NCBI GenBank assembly: GCA_910583925.1
Contig: CAJTZJ010000002.1
Location: 189,962 to 253,961, forward strand
Source: an uncultured Eubacterium sp.
GTDB lineage: Bacteria; Bacillota; Clostridia; Oscillospirales; Acutalibacteraceae
DNA: 64,000 bases
Direction of reading: 5' to 3'
Numbering within the stretch: position 1 is the stretch's first letter; the number at the start of each line of letters is the position of its first letter. Positions 8,674-16,254 of the stretch are shown here, one piece after another. A program made the position numbers and the translations under genes. The notes under the pieces were generated by a model. It searched no databases, was not told where the DNA came from, and saw nothing but the letters and a program-made list of their open reading frames with translations.

Positions 8674-10182
8674 ATGGGAAAGTTAAATGCTTTTTTAAAC
8701 AGTAAAATTATTAAAACGGATGTAGGCGAGGAAACCTATTTGACATGGAAGGAAACCATTTCATATGCTGTCGGCAGAGGTGCGCAGGGTATGAATACAA
8801 GTATGACCTCTTCCAAGTACATAAATTACTTTCTTACCAATGTACTGTTCAAAAAGCTTGGAAGCAAAGCAATGTCAACCGCTTCAACAATACGAACCTT
8901 CTGTGGTATATTTGATGCAATAAATGATCCGATTATGGGTGTTATTGTTGATAAAACAAGAACGAAGGACGGTCAGATGAGGCCTTATATCAAGTGGGCA
9001 CCGTGGTTTGTTTCACTTGTTATGATTTTGTTTTTTATAGGCAGTGCCGATGCTTCGCCGATATTCAATATTATTTATACAACGATTCTTTTTATAGGTC
9101 TTGATGTTACATATACTGCGTTTGATATTCCAATGGGCGCTCTTGCCTTTTCAATTACACCGAATGGTATAGAACGAACCAAGCTTTTCGGTGTAAGCTC
9201 TATTGTGCGTTCTGTTTTGGGTGCGCTTCCTCAGGTCTTTGTTGCCGGTGCTGCGCTTCTTCCGTATTTTAAGGATCATACCCCCCAGGCATATTTAACT
9301 TCGGCAATTATATCTGCAATCGGAATTGTATTTTTGACAAGATTTACTTATAAAAATACGGTTGAAAGAGCCGAGCATAAGGAAAATGTTCCTTCGGTTA
9401 AGGAATGCTTTGCACTTTTGTTTAAAAACAGGCCGCTTTTAATGCTTTTTATAGGAAATATTTTCTTCTTGCTTTGTAAAATTGCGGAGCAGGTTTCATT
9501 CTATTTTGTTGCTGACTTGATGTTCAACAGAAAGTATAATATTTTTGTTGATGTTGCGAAGTTTCCGGGTTTTCTTTTTGCCGGAATTCTTGTTCCGAAG
9601 CTCATTGAAAGATGGGGCAGAAAGGCAGACAGCAGAAGGTTTTATCAGCTGTGTTGTGTAGCGGCAATTCTTCTTCATATCCTGTTTGCCGCTGTTTGCT
9701 TTAAAGGGCTTATGGGTAAGCCTGAGGGCGAAAGTGTTTCTCTTTTTACAGGAATTCTTGTTATTGCATTTACAGGCTTGACTACGATTCCGCTTGAATT
9801 CAAAAATCTTATTCAAAAGGAAATGGAAGCGGAAACAGTTGATTATATTGAATGGAAAACAGGCACCCGTGCAGAGGGGATAATGCTTTCCATAATGAGC
9901 TTTACAGGCAAAATTGAAAATACCTTTTCTTCATCAATCGGTATTGCCATTTTGGGAATAACAGGCTATATTGTTCATGAAGAGGGCAATGTTATTCAGA
10001 ATGCACAGACAAACTGGGCATTGTTCCTTTTAACAACGCTTGTTCCTGCAATCGGATATCTTTTAATGCTTATTCCTATGCATTTCTATAATATTACAGG
10101 CGAAAGTCATCGTGCGATGATGAAAGATATATTTGCAAGAAGAGAAAAGCTTGCCAAAGAGAAAAAAGCGTCTAATGAATAA
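8674..10182 (+). CDS. GPH-family (MelB-type) sugar:cation symporter
   Basis: A 502-residue integral membrane protein of the glycoside-pentoside-hexuronide:cation symporter family, with about twelve hydrophobic segments. The family signature between helices 2 and 3 is clear: DAINDPIMGVIVDKTRTKDGQMRPYIKW includes the conserved N-D-P, D-x-T and G-x-x-R-P-Y. A second GPH mark, VDYIEWKTGTRAEG, lies near helix 10. The substrate cannot be read from sequence; with the glycosidases in this window an imported oligosaccharide or glycoside is likely (inference). RBS AGAGGTAAG precedes the ATG. It probably forms a unit with the HAD gene and the following phosphoesterase. Confidence 0.9.
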   Translation: MGKLNAFLNSKIIKTDVGEETYLTWKETISYAVGRGAQGMNTSMTSSKYINYFLTNVLFKKLGSKAMSTASTIRTFCGIFDAINDPIMGVIVDKTRTKDGQMRPYIKWAPWFVSLVMILFFIGSADASPIFNIIYTTILFIGLDVTYTAFDIPMGALAFSITPNGIERTKLFGVSSIVRSVLGALPQVFVAGAALLPYFKDHTPQAYLTSAIISAIGIVFLTRFTYKNTVERAEHKENVPSVKECFALLFKNRPLLMLFIGNIFFLLCKIAEQVSFYFVADLMFNRKYNIFVDVAKFPGFLFAGILVPKLIERWGRKADSRRFYQLCCVAAILLHILFAAVCFKGLMGKPEGESVSLFTGILVIAFTGLTTIPLEFKNLIQKEMEAETVDYIEWKTGTRAEGIMLSIMSFTGKIENTFSSSIGIAILGITGYIVHEEGNVIQNAQTNWALFLLTTLVPAIGYLLMLIPMHFYNITGESHRAMMKDIFARREKLAKEKKASNE

Positions 10183-10207
10183 GCATTGAATTACGGAGAA
10201 GTTTAAA

Positions 10208-11578
10208 ATGAAAATAACCTTTATTGCAGATACGCATCATTATTCAAAAACGCTTGGTATAAGCGGTAAAGCATATGAGCTTCGGTCGGGTTCGGATCAG
10301 AAATGCCTTGCCGAAACAGGAGATATCATAGACAGTGCTTTCAATCAGCTTGCGGAAAGTGATACAGATGCGGTTTTCATCTTGGGCGATGTTACGAACG
10401 ACGGAGAGATGGTTTCCCATCTGGAGTTCAGAGAAAAGCTTTATAATCTGAAACAAAGAAAGCCTGTTTATATTATAACGGCAACGCATGATTGGTGCTG
10501 TGATGAGAATCCAAGGCGGTTTGAAGGCGATAAAACCTTTCATGATGTTGAGGTAATGAAAAGCTCTGATTTGCCTGAATTCTATAAGGATTTCGGGCCG
10601 GATGATGCAATAGATAAGTTTATAACGAGAATAGGCACAATCTGCTATACTATTCAGCTTGGCGATAATGTACGCGTGCTCTGTCTTAATGATGATAAAA
10701 ATGAAAATAATCACGCAGGCTATACTCCCGATTGCTGGAAATGGATTGAAAAGCAGATTAAAAGTGCGCAGAAGGATAACTGTGTTTTAATAGGAATACA
10801 GCATCATCTGCTTATGCCCCATGTTTCCTCGCTGATAACCGGCGGCTCTGTCTGTGTTGAAAACCGGGAAAAGGTTGCTTCTCGTTTTGCAGATTTGGGG
10901 CTGAAATATATGTTTGTAGGGCATAGTCATATTCAGGCAACGGATCAGTTTACAAGCAAAAACGGCAATATAATAACAGAGGTAAATGTAGGCTCGTTAT
11001 GCGGTTATCCTGCACCTATGGTTGATGTTGAAATCAATGATGACGGTACTTTAACATACAATGTTAATCATTTGAAAACATTTAGTTTCAATGGCAAAGA
11101 AATAGATGCCCTGCCGTATCTGGCAGAGCATGCCGCCGCTTTGATAAACAGAATTTTTGAATGCCGTACGAAAGAAGATTTTGAGGAAAGGCTTTCTGCC
11201 CTGAATCTTAACGGAGAAAAATTCAGTAAATATTGGAGCCTTATCAAGCCTGTTCTTTCAAAGCTTGATAATATGAAAACCTATGAGGCGTATAAGCTTT
11301 TAAAACTGCTTGGCTTTGCAAAGGGTGTTGAAAAGGAGGATGCAAAGGAATTCAAGGATAAGCCCTTAAAGGAATTTGTTAATGAGGTATGGCTCTCTGT
11401 TTTAGACGGAGCAATGAATCCAAAAGATAAAAACAGCACTTATTACAGGCTTGTTCTGTCTGTTGCATCAGTGCCGTCTAAAATAAAGAAAGACAGTAAA
11501 AATGCAAAAAAATTGATTGCGGCTGCCGATTATGCCTTAACAGGCGGGGATATCAATAATCAATCTGCAACGATATGA
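10208..11578 (+). CDS. Calcineurin-like metallophosphoesterase
   Basis: A 456-residue cytoplasmic protein (no signal peptide) with the two-metal phosphoesterase motifs in order: FIADTHHYS (D-x-H variant), LGDVTNDGE (GDxxxDG), TATHDW (G/T-N/T-H-D position), GIQHHLL and GHSHIQ. It hydrolyses a phosphomonoester or diester of unknown identity. The C-terminal 150 residues, rich in Lys and Glu, form an extra helical region I do not recognise. It starts 25 bp after the GPH symporter with an RBS (ACGGAGAAG) and is followed by a strong hairpin, so it is probably the last gene of that unit. It may act on a phosphorylated product of the imported sugar (speculative). Confidence 0.82.
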   Translation: MKITFIADTHHYSKTLGISGKAYELRSGSDQKCLAETGDIIDSAFNQLAESDTDAVFILGDVTNDGEMVSHLEFREKLYNLKQRKPVYIITATHDWCCDENPRRFEGDKTFHDVEVMKSSDLPEFYKDFGPDDAIDKFITRIGTICYTIQLGDNVRVLCLNDDKNENNHAGYTPDCWKWIEKQIKSAQKDNCVLIGIQHHLLMPHVSSLITGGSVCVENREKVASRFADLGLKYMFVGHSHIQATDQFTSKNGNIITEVNVGSLCGYPAPMVDVEINDDGTLTYNVNHLKTFSFNGKEIDALPYLAEHAAALINRIFECRTKEDFEERLSALNLNGEKFSKYWSLIKPVLSKLDNMKTYEAYKLLKLLGFAKGVEKEDAKEFKDKPLKEFVNEVWLSVLDGAMNPKDKNSTYYRLVLSVASVPSKIKKDSKNAKKLIAAADYALTGGDINNQSATI

Positions 11579-11586
11579 AAAATTTA

Positions 11587-11614
11587 AAGGGTGCGTTTAT
11601 CATAACGCACCCTT
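11587..11614. terminator. Bidirectional terminator
   Basis: AAGGGTGCGTT and AACGCACCCTT form an 11-bp stem with a 6-base loop between two convergent genes. T-rich flanks occur on both sides. Confidence 0.75.
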
Positions 11615-11623
11615 GGCTTTTGA

Positions 11624-12151
11624 TTACATATCCAATATTATTAATAAAAAGAAAAATACAATATAAGTGAGTATCATAATTACACTTAATGTAATGCAAA
11701 TCGGTTTTGGAAGTGATTTCTTTGAGATGTTTGTGTAAAATAAAAATGTTTTTATTGTATTTTCGATGATATAGATGCCTATAATTGCACCTAAAGTATC
11801 AAGGAAATCTGCTGATAAAGTAAAAGTGAAATAGTTGTTAAAAAAGATATAGGAAAGCCAGCTGTCTGTTTGTACCCGCCATATCGTCGCTATAATGCTT
11901 AATACAGATAAAATGATAAAACATAATACCAAATCTGTTTTTAAGCCTTTTTCATTTAATGCTTTCGGTAATGGAACTTTGTTGAAAAACAGAATAGTAA
12001 AGCAAATCTGCGCTATTCCGAAAATTAAAAATACAGGTCCGTAAAAATCGTGAGCAGCAAATGCCGGAAGAAAATAGAAGATGAAGGATATTATGTTGAA
12101 TGCTAAGATGTAACCTAAAAATGAACCAATTCGTTTTAAATGCGTTTTCAT
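11624..12151 (-). CDS. Hypothetical membrane protein, about five transmembrane segments
   Basis: A 175-residue protein of unknown function. Hydrophobic stretches near residues 10-30, 38-57, 72-92, 103-125 and 150-173 suggest a polytopic membrane protein with an Arg/Lys-positive N-terminus. I recognise no family motif. The start has a good ribosome site (AAAGGGG). A 38-bp hairpin (12170-12207) lies between the end of the acetyltransferase and this gene, so it may be read from the acetyltransferase transcript with attenuation, or have its own promoter. Confidence 0.7.
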   Translation of the reverse strand: MKTHLKRIGSFLGYILAFNIISFIFYFLPAFAAHDFYGPVFLIFGIAQICFTILFFNKVPLPKALNEKGLKTDLVLCFIILSVLSIIATIWRVQTDSWLSYIFFNNYFTFTLSADFLDTLGAIIGIYIIENTIKTFLFYTNISKKSLPKPICITLSVIMILTYIVFFFLLIILDM

Positions 12152-12169
12152 TATTTTTCCCCTTTATTT

Positions 12170-12207
12170 AAGATAGAAAAAATACCAATCAGTATTCCTT
12201 CTATCTT
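12170..12207 (-). terminator. Hairpin between GNAT and membrane protein genes
   Basis: AAGATAGAA pairs with TTCTATCTT, and an inner AATAC pairs with GTATT. On the minus strand it follows the acetyltransferase gene and precedes the ribosome site of the membrane protein gene. The T tract lies within the 3' side, so termination is only possible. Confidence 0.4.
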
Positions 12208-12284
12208 TAGAATAACTGTTGAGGAATATAAAGTCAATAGAGTTAATCGTTACTTGTTATACTTTTAATCGTTCGTATATTTTT

Positions 12285-12758
12285 TTATTCTATCTCCTTT
12301 TGAAAGTTAATAAGTGTCATTTTATCATTTACAGTTTTGCGTTCTCCGTATTCTCTGTATCCAAGTTTTTGATACAGATGAATGTTGTTTTTCTCTTCAA
12401 AAATTGTGTCAAGCCGCCATCGTTTTGCATCCGGGTATAAGCCCTCTGCAAGCAGTAATGCCTGCTGTCCTATACCCTTGTTTCTGAATTCGGGCAAAAT
12501 GTAAAATTTGCCTATCCACATACAATCCGGCTTTGAAACAATGCATATTGCTCCTGTGATTTTGTTATTGTAAAATACCCAGTAATTGTCTGCAGATTGA
12601 TTTGTGAATTTATGATAAAAGCTGATAAATCCCTCTGTTGCAGGGCTTGTTTTGTAATCTTTATATTTTTTAAGTGTTTCTTTAAAGCCTTTTCTTTGTA
12701 AAAGCCAAGCTTTTATGATTTCATTTTTTCTGATTTTAATAAGTCTGATATGATTCAT
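12285..12758 (-). CDS. GNAT-family N-acetyltransferase
   Basis: A 157-residue GCN5-related acetyltransferase. The acetyl-CoA-binding core is visible in IGKFYILPEFRNKGIGQQALLLAE (motif A with R-x-x-G-I-G), followed by the strand RWRLDTIFEEKNNIHLYQKLGYREYGE, whose LYQKLGY element is typical of motif B. The acceptor is unknown; it could be an amino group of a small molecule or an antibiotic. An upstream extension to 12827 is open, but it would run through a terminator-like stem, and the ATG at 12758 has a clear GGAGG ribosome site 6 bp away. The region upstream has features of a leader-peptide attenuator. Confidence 0.85.
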   Translation of the reverse strand: MNHIRLIKIRKNEIIKAWLLQRKGFKETLKKYKDYKTSPATEGFISFYHKFTNQSADNYWVFYNNKITGAICIVSKPDCMWIGKFYILPEFRNKGIGQQALLLAEGLYPDAKRWRLDTIFEEKNNIHLYQKLGYREYGERKTVNDKMTLINFQKEIE

Positions 12759-12778
12759 AATAACCTCCAAAAAATAAA

Positions 12779-12808
12779 CCGCTGACAAACCAAGGTGTTC
12801 ATCAGCGG
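12779..12808 (-). terminator. Terminator-like hairpin upstream of the acetyltransferase
   Basis: On the minus strand CCGCTGA pairs with TCAGCGG and is followed by TTTATTTTTT directly before the GGAGG ribosome site of the acetyltransferase. A terminator in this position suggests attenuation. Confidence 0.65.
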
Positions 12809-12853
12809 TTGTTTTAATAAATTTCATAGGATGCGGTATTCCTAACGCATTTT

Positions 12854-12952
12854 TTATAATTTGTTAACCCCAAAATGAACATACGGCAAATAATCCCATG
12901 CGTAATACATCGGATAATAGCAGGTGTTCATTTTAGAATCTGTAATTAACAT
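12854..12952 (-). CDS. Putative 32-residue leader peptide
   Basis: A short open frame begins with ATG at 12952, 10 bp after an AAAGGA ribosome site (12963-12968), and ends with TAA at 12854. The peptide is aromatic-rich (CYYPMYYAWDYLPYVHFG in the middle; 6 Tyr in 32) and resembles nothing I know. A consensus promoter sits 32 bp upstream. Downstream of its stop are alternative stems and a terminator, then the acetyltransferase. This is the order expected for a translated leader that controls attenuation. No homologue can be checked here, so the coding assignment rests on promoter, RBS and context only. Confidence 0.45.
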   Translation of the reverse strand: MLITDSKMNTCYYPMYYAWDYLPYVHFGVNKL

Positions 12953-12983
12953 AAAGTTTTTTTCCTTTTATTTTTTTGAAATC

Positions 12984-13012
12984 ATATTATCAGATGTGCA
13001 AAATATTGTCAA
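12984..13012 (-). promoter_or_regulatory. Promoter for the leader peptide / acetyltransferase
   Basis: Minus strand TTGACA (13012-13007), 17-bp spacer, TAATAT (12989-12984). It starts just after the rlmH stop codon, so the acetyltransferase need not depend on read-through from rlmH. Confidence 0.7.
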
Positions 13013-13017
13013 CATTA

Positions 13018-13497
13018 TTACTTATGATATTTAGAATGATTGATTATGGAAAATGCTCTGTAAACTTGCTCTAAAAGTACCATTCTTGCAAGCTGGTGCG
13101 GCAATGTCATTTTTCCAAAAGAAAGCTTCATCTTTCCAAGATTTTTTATTTCGTCCGAAAGCCCGAAGGAGCCGCCGATAATAAAGGTAAGCGAGGAAAA
13201 GTTCATACTGAGCTTTTCAATTTCTGCTGAAAAATCGGGCGAAGAATATTCCTTTCCCTCAATGCAAAGGGGAATAACACAGCTTCCTTTTGGGATTTTA
13301 GCAATTATACGGCTGCCTTCTTTTTCAATAACACTTTTAATTTCAGAATCAGACGGATTATCACTGCAGCGTTCCTCTGCAATTTCAATTACTTGAACCT
13401 TTGCAAAGGCAGAAAGCCTTTTTATGTATTCAGCGCATCCGTCTCTTAAATAGCTTTCCTTAAGTCTGCCTACACAGATAATATTAACACCAATCAT
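13018..13497 (-). CDS. rlmH: 23S rRNA (pseudouridine(1915)-N(3))-methyltransferase
   Basis: RlmH is a SPOUT methyltransferase that methylates the pseudouridine at position 1915 in helix 69 of 23S rRNA, using S-adenosylmethionine. At 159 residues the length is exactly that of the family. The knotted SAM site shows as FIIGGSFGLSDEI, and the invariant C-terminus as LPHQLARMVLLEQVYRAFSIINHSKYHK (normally ending PYHK/PYHR; here KYHK). It overlaps the upstream walJ-like gene by 4 bp, a very common gene order in Firmicutes. Confidence 0.96.
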   Translation of the reverse strand: MIGVNIICVGRLKESYLRDGCAEYIKRLSAFAKVQVIEIAEERCSDNPSDSEIKSVIEKEGSRIIAKIPKGSCVIPLCIEGKEYSSPDFSAEIEKLSMNFSSLTFIIGGSFGLSDEIKNLGKMKLSFGKMTLPHQLARMVLLEQVYRAFSIINHSKYHK

Positions 13498-14282
13498 AAA
13501 ACAATAAGCCCCTCGCTGTTTTCAGGCTTTGAAACATAGAGCCTGTAATCTGAATTTTCATTCGCTCCGAGTTCGGAAAGTGCAGAAACAGTCGTTTGCT
13601 TTGCGATTTCAGGCATATTGTTCTCTCTGCTTAAATGAGAAAGAACAAATCGTGTTGTTCCGCTTTGCAAAAGCTCTTTCGCAAATTCGCCTGCGGTAAA
13701 ATTTGAAAGGTGACCTTTGGCAGATAAAATTCTTCGTTTTAAATGATATGGATATGCGCCGTTTTCAAGCATTGAAATTTCGTGATTTGATTCAAGGAAA
13801 ATCATATCTGTTCCCGAAAGTACAGACTTTGCCTCGTCTGTAATGTAGCCTGTATCCGTGCAAACGGATATTCTTCTGCCGTCGGGCATTGTGACTTTAT
13901 ATCCAAGGCAGCAGGCAGAATCGTGAGAGTTTTTAAAGGACTCAACGCATATTCCGCTTATATCGGTTGTTCTGTCAATCTCATATGCTTCAACTTTATT
14001 GTTTATCATATCAAACCTTCGCATTTCCTCTAAGGTTTCAGCGGCTGCAAAAACGGGAATGTTGAATTTTGATGCAAATACCCTTACGCCTGCAATATGA
14101 TCTCTGTGTTCATGTGTAACAAAAATGGCTGTGAGGCTGCTTGGCAGAACTCCTATTCGGTTCAGCGCATATTCACATCTCTTTGCAGAAACACCTATAT
14201 CAACAAGAATGCCTGTGCTGTTGTTTCCTATGTATATTGAATTTCCGCTGCTTCCTGAAAACAGCTGACATGCTTTTGCCAT
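13494..14282 (-). CDS. MBL-fold metallo-hydrolase, YycJ/WalJ type
   Basis: A 262-residue metallo-beta-lactamase-fold protein. The zinc motif HxHxDH is FVTHEHRDHIAGV, with further ligands in SHDSACCLGY, CTDTGYI, LESNHE and LSHLSREN. The N-terminal CQLFSGSSGNSIYI is characteristic of the YycJ/WalJ group, which in many Firmicutes is encoded beside rlmH and linked to coordination of cell-wall metabolism and replication; the proteins are thought to be exonucleases of the 5'-3' type. It lies between murA and rlmH, with a terminator separating it from murA. Confidence 0.88.
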   Translation of the reverse strand: MAKACQLFSGSSGNSIYIGNNSTGILVDIGVSAKRCEYALNRIGVLPSSLTAIFVTHEHRDHIAGVRVFASKFNIPVFAAAETLEEMRRFDMINNKVEAYEIDRTTDISGICVESFKNSHDSACCLGYKVTMPDGRRISVCTDTGYITDEAKSVLSGTDMIFLESNHEISMLENGAYPYHLKRRILSAKGHLSNFTAGEFAKELLQSGTTRFVLSHLSRENNMPEIAKQTTVSALSELGANENSDYRLYVSKPENSEGLIVL

Positions 14283-14316
14283 AATACTCTCCGTAATATT
14301 TTTAAATTAAAAAATA

Positions 14317-14336
14317 GGGGCGACATTTGTCACCCC
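14317..14336 (-). terminator. Terminator after murA
   Basis: GGGGTGACA pairs with TGTCGCCCC on the minus strand and is followed by TATTTTTTAATTT, 13 bp after the murA stop. Confidence 0.7.
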
Positions 14337-14348
14337 GTTAAAGTCATT

Positions 14349-15635
14349 TTAACCCGCATTAACAATTGCTTCTTCTTCAACAATTTCAACACGGCGGATA
14401 TCTGCACCAAGATTTGAAAATTTCTGAACAACATCTTCGTAGCCGCGGTCAATATATTGAATATCCTCAATAACAGTTTCTCCTGCTGCAACAAGCCCTG
14501 CAATAATCATTGCTGCGCCTGCACGCAAATCAGTTGCTTTTACCTTAACGCCGGATAATTCGTCAACGCCGTCAATAACAGCAAGTTTGCCGTCAACCTG
14601 AATGTTAGCGCCCATTCTTGTAAGTTGACCGACATACTGAAAGCGGTTGTCCCAAACGGATTCCGAAAGCAATGAGGTTCCGTGTGCAACGGAAAGAAGC
14701 ACAGCCATCTGAGGCTGCATATCGGTAGGAAAGCCCGGATGAGGCATTGTTTTAACATTGCATTTGTTGAGTTCCTTGTATCTTGTTACCCGAACAGCAT
14801 CATCATATTCAATAACCTCTGCACCTGCTTCAATAAGCTTTGCACTGATTGATTCAAGATGTTTCGGAATAACATTTTTAATCAGCACATCACCGCCGCA
14901 GGCTGCTGCCGCAACCATATAGGTTCCTGCTTCAATCTGGTCCGGAATAATAGAATATGTGCAGCCGTGAAGCTTTTCTGCCCCTCGGATTTTTATAACA
15001 TCGGTACCTGCGCCTCTTACATCTGCTCCCATGGAGTTGAGGAAGTTTGCAAGGTCAACAATATGAGGCTCCTTTGCAGCATTTTCAATAACGGTAAGCC
15101 CTCTGGCAAGAACTGCTGCAAGCATAACATTTATTGTTGCTCCTACTGAAACATTATCCATATATATGGATGTGCCTACAAGTTTATCCGCTTTTGCACA
15201 AACCATTCCGTTAACGATATCAACATCTGCGCCAAGCATTTTAAAGCCCTTGATATGAAGATCAATGGGGCGTGTTCCGAAATCGCAGCCGCCGGGCATA
15301 GCAACCTCAGCGTTTTTGAATCTGCCAAGCATTGCGCCGATAAGATAGTAGCTTGCTCTGAAATGAGAAGCGTGTTCATAAGGAACGCTTTTATTCTGAA
15401 TTGCTCTGGAATCAATTTCCATTGTATCAGAATTTATCATTTTAACATTTGCGCCCATACAATCAAGGATTTTGATTATGAGCGAAACATCGGAAATTTT
15501 AGGTATATTTTCTATTCTAACAACATCATTGGCAAGAATGGCAGCCGGTATTATGGCGACTGCTGCATTTTTAGCTCCGCTGATATTAACATCGCCAAAA
15601 AGCTCTTTACCGCCTTTGATAACAAAATTCTCCAA
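14349..15635 (-). CDS. murA: UDP-N-acetylglucosamine 1-carboxyvinyltransferase
   Basis: MurA transfers enolpyruvate from PEP to UDP-GlcNAc, the first committed step of peptidoglycan synthesis. The 428-residue length is normal. The conserved N-terminus is SGAKNAAVAIIPAA, the catalytic cysteine is in PGGCDFGTRPIDLH (fosfomycin target), and the closing elements are PHPGFPTDMQPQMAVLL and DLRAGAAMIIAGLVA. The start is TTG at 15635, supported by a GAGGT ribosome site 8 bp upstream and by alignment of the family N-terminus. A likely promoter lies at 15746-15774. Confidence 0.97.
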   Translation of the reverse strand: MENFVIKGGKELFGDVNISGAKNAAVAIIPAAILANDVVRIENIPKISDVSLIIKILDCMGANVKMINSDTMEIDSRAIQNKSVPYEHASHFRASYYLIGAMLGRFKNAEVAMPGGCDFGTRPIDLHIKGFKMLGADVDIVNGMVCAKADKLVGTSIYMDNVSVGATINVMLAAVLARGLTVIENAAKEPHIVDLANFLNSMGADVRGAGTDVIKIRGAEKLHGCTYSIIPDQIEAGTYMVAAAACGGDVLIKNVIPKHLESISAKLIEAGAEVIEYDDAVRVTRYKELNKCNVKTMPHPGFPTDMQPQMAVLLSVAHGTSLLSESVWDNRFQYVGQLTRMGANIQVDGKLAVIDGVDELSGVKVKATDLRAGAAMIIAGLVAAGETVIEDIQYIDRGYEDVVQKFSNLGADIRRVEIVEEEAIVNAG

Positions 15636-16160
15636 AACGATTACCTCTTTATTCAGAAATAAGATATATAAAAATACGATAAAATCAATAATTAAAATAT
15701 GATTTTTATAAGGCAGAAATTCCCTTTCAAAATCATACTTTCAGTATTATAACAAAGTGTATTTAAAAAATAAACCCCTTTTAATATTTCGAAACTCTTT
15801 TGTAATATTTAAAACTGCCGAAAAACAACAATATATATGGCAAAACCGCATAATAAGGTGCTAAATAGGGGAATAAAAAATTTTTAAAAAATTTTTTTCA
15901 AATCCTGCAATAACAATAATTACAAAAGAATTACACCGATTTTCAACGCACATTTGTTTTGTTTTTAGCCGCATTTTTAATCTTTATTACAATTATATTA
16001 TTAGAGAAATTTGCTGTCATTATTACATTATAAAATTGTTTTTTAATGAAATTTTTTGAATTGAAAAAAATGAGAAAACAGTCCATAAAAAACGGACTGT
16101 TGTTTCATTTTTGTAACTGTAAATTCCATAATTTGATGTATGCTTGTATTGCGTATTTAA
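15636..16160. other. 525-bp AT-rich intergenic region between murA and the glucosaminidase gene
   Basis: This divergent intergenic region holds a probable murA promoter on the minus strand (TTTATT, 17 bp, TATAAT at 15774-15746) and a hairpin, AACAGTCC with GGACTGTT (16077-16101). The rest is AT-rich with A and T runs; I see no gene and no riboswitch class I can name. Confidence 0.5.
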
Positions 16161-16189
16161 TTGACTATTGCAGCTGTTTATGGTATAAA
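16161..16189 (+). promoter_or_regulatory. Promoter of the glucosaminidase gene
   Basis: TTGACT (16161-16166), 17-bp spacer, TATAAA (16184-16189), 66 bp before the start codon at 16255. Confidence 0.7.
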
Positions 16190-16254
16190 TTAATTGATAC
16201 ACACAGAACACATACAAAGACTATTTCTTAAAAATGAAAGGACTTGTGATAAAT

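Noticed and set aside
12758..12827. Extended 180-residue version of the acetyltransferase
   Set aside because: The added 23 codons read through a terminator stem and T tract, while the inner ATG has a GGAGG site.
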